From NCBI GenBank assembly GCA_900550935.1, contig URUD01000031.1, positions 1-33,718 on the forward strand: a stretch of DNA of 33,718 nt, read 5' to 3'. The stretch's first letter is position 1, and each line of letters opens with the position of its first letter. The translations under genes were made by a program, and so were the position numbers. The notes below the pieces were generated by a model, which was given only the letters and a program-made list of their open reading frames with translations, was not told the origin of the DNA and made no database searches. Below, one piece after another: positions 32,524 to 33,718 of the stretch. This stretch comes from an uncultured Roseburia sp. Lineage in GTDB: Bacteria > Bacillota > Clostridia > Lachnospirales > Lachnospiraceae.

Positions 32524-33540
32524 ATGGCAATTTTAGTAACAGGTGGAGCTGGATTTATCGGTAGCCATACCTGCGTGGAATTATTAAATGCAGGTTATGA
32601 TGTAGTAGTACTTGATAACTTATCCAATGCGTCTGAGAAATCATTAGACCGCGTAAAAGCGATCACAGGAAAAGAGGTAACCTTCTATAAAGGAGATATC
32701 TTAGACCGTACTATTTTAAGTACCATTTTTGAAAAAGAAAAGATTGACAGCTGCATTCATTTTGCAGGTTTAAAAGCAGTGGGAGAGTCCGTACAGAAAC
32801 CATGGGAGTACTATAACAATAATATTGCAGGTACTTTAACACTGGTAGATGAGATGAGAAAACATAACTGCAAAAATATCATTTTCTCTTCTTCTGCAAC
32901 GGTATACGGCGATCCGGCAGAGATCCCGATCACAGAGAATTGTCCAAAAGGACAGTGTACCAACCCATACGGCTGGACGAAGTCTATGCTAGAGCAGGTG
33001 TTAATGGATATCCAGAGAGCAGATCCGGAGTGGAACGTGATCCTGCTTCGCTACTTTAACCCGATCGGAGCTCACAAGAGTGGAACCATGGGAGAAAATC
33101 CAAACGGTATCCCGAACAATCTGATGCCATATATCACACAGGTTGCAGTCGGCAAATTAAAAGAACTCGGCGTATTCGGAGATGACTATGACACACCGGA
33201 TGGTACCGGCGTAAGAGATTACATCCATGTGGTAGACTTAGCAGTTGGTCATGTAAAAGCATTAAAGAAATTTGAGGAGAATTGTGGTCTTGCAATCTAT
33301 AATCTTGGTACGGGACATGGCTACAGCGTACTCGATATCGTAAAGAATTTCGAAGCTGCAACCGGAGTGAAGATCCCTTACTCTATCAAGCCAAGAAGAG
33401 CAGGGGATATCGCAACCTGTTACTGTGATCCGTCCAAAGCAGAGAGAGAACTCGGCTGGAAGGCACAGTATGGTATCAAAGAAATGTGCGAGGATTCCTG
33501 GAGATGGCAGAAGAATAACCCGAATGGTTATGACGATTAA
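32524..33540 (+). CDS. galE: UDP-glucose 4-epimerase
   Basis: It interconverts UDP-galactose and UDP-glucose using bound NAD, in the Leloir pathway and in supply of sugar nucleotides for surface polysaccharides. The NAD-binding GGAGFIGSH loop is at residues 7-15, FAGLKAVGESV and FSSSATVYG follow, the catalytic Tyr-Lys pair is in YGWTKSM, and the LRYFNPIGAH motif is intact. It has 338 aa, the standard length. AAAGGTGG precedes the ATG. I found no convincing promoter in the 185-bp gap shared with the AraC-type gene, and no other gal gene is in view. Confidence 0.97.
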   Translation: MAILVTGGAGFIGSHTCVELLNAGYDVVVLDNLSNASEKSLDRVKAITGKEVTFYKGDILDRTILSTIFEKEKIDSCIHFAGLKAVGESVQKPWEYYNNNIAGTLTLVDEMRKHNCKNIIFSSSATVYGDPAEIPITENCPKGQCTNPYGWTKSMLEQVLMDIQRADPEWNVILLRYFNPIGAHKSGTMGENPNGIPNNLMPYITQVAVGKLKELGVFGDDYDTPDGTGVRDYIHVVDLAVGHVKALKKFEENCGLAIYNLGTGHGYSVLDIVKNFEAATGVKIPYSIKPRRAGDIATCYCDPSKAERELGWKAQYGIKEMCEDSWRWQKNNPNGYDD

Positions 33541-33623
33541 TCATGGAAATGTGACAGGAAAAAGCGAAAATCGCGACAGAAATTGTATAAATTGTTCATA
33601 TTTTTGAAAAAACAAAAAAAAGC

Positions 33624-33651
33624 TTGCAAAATAAAAAAAGCATGCTATAAT
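33624..33651 (+). promoter_or_regulatory. Promoter of the tRNA-Glu gene
   Basis: TTGCAA (33624-33629), a 16-nt spacer ending in an extended TGC, and a perfect TATAAT (33646-33651), 12 bp before the tRNA. Confidence 0.75.
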
Positions 33652-33663
33652 AAATATCAGTCC

Positions 33664-33718
33664 GGCTCGTTGGTCAAGCGGTTAAGACGCCGCCCTCTCA
33701 CGGCGGAAACAGGGGTTC
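33664..33718 (+). tRNA. tRNA-Glu (anticodon CUC), 5' part
   Basis: The acceptor strand GGCTCGT (33664-33670), a D-arm GTC...GAC, and an anticodon arm CCGCC/GGCGG (from 33690) with loop CTCTCAC put CTC at 33697-33699, which reads GAG (Glu). The gene is cut by the window end inside the T-arm (GGGGTTC), so the 3' acceptor strand is not seen. Confidence 0.93.

Overview
The window looks like a chromosomal segment of a motile Lachnospiraceae bacterium, most like the Roseburia/Agathobacter (Eubacterium rectale) group. This is an inference from gene content and protein style: a PolC-type replicase, the dxr-rseP-ispG-polC order, an infC-rpmI-rplT operon behind an attenuator, chemoreceptors with an orphan CheW, and Shine-Dalgarno-rich low/mid-GC genes. 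I see no transposase, phage gene, CRISPR array or plasmid feature, so this is mostly core chromosome.

Positions 1-11.7 kb: the end of rpsB and tsf (translation) are followed by an inserted envelope block. It holds a Na/Pi-type transporter, a DUF368/PopT undecaprenyl-phosphate translocase, a membrane-anchored NodB-fold protein with altered metal ligands, and a bactofilin with a possible internal start. The usual order then resumes: pyrH, frr, uppS, cdsA, dxr, rseP, ispG. Together uppS, dxr, ispG and the PopT homologue cover isoprenoid precursor supply, lipid-carrier synthesis and carrier recycling; cdsA supplies phospholipid precursor.

Positions 11.7-17.9 kb: polC (+) and a secreted/anchored DUF5050-like beta-propeller gene (-) converge on 632 bp without a convincing gene. 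That gap holds two diverged copies of one ~300-bp sequence in inverted, tail-to-tail order. Each copy has a promoter-like pair, and both share one bidirectional intrinsic terminator. I read this as a duplicated structured ncRNA and consider it the most interesting part of the window.

Positions 17.9-25.9 kb: pheA (bifunctional P-protein), a DUF815 AAA ATPase, a Ppx/GppA-like protein fused to an HD domain, ppk1 (polyphosphate kinase), a Cof-type HAD phosphatase, and a convergent PHP-domain phosphoesterase. The Ppx-like protein has changes at positions expected to be catalytic.

Positions 26-33.7 kb: cheW and a chemoreceptor whose C-terminus is broken by an apparent deletion/frameshift; then the infC-rpmI-rplT operon, with a terminator/antiterminator leader and an AUU start for IF3; then a second, intact chemoreceptor; an AraC-type regulator divergent from galE; and the first part of a tRNA-Glu(CUC) gene that runs off the window.
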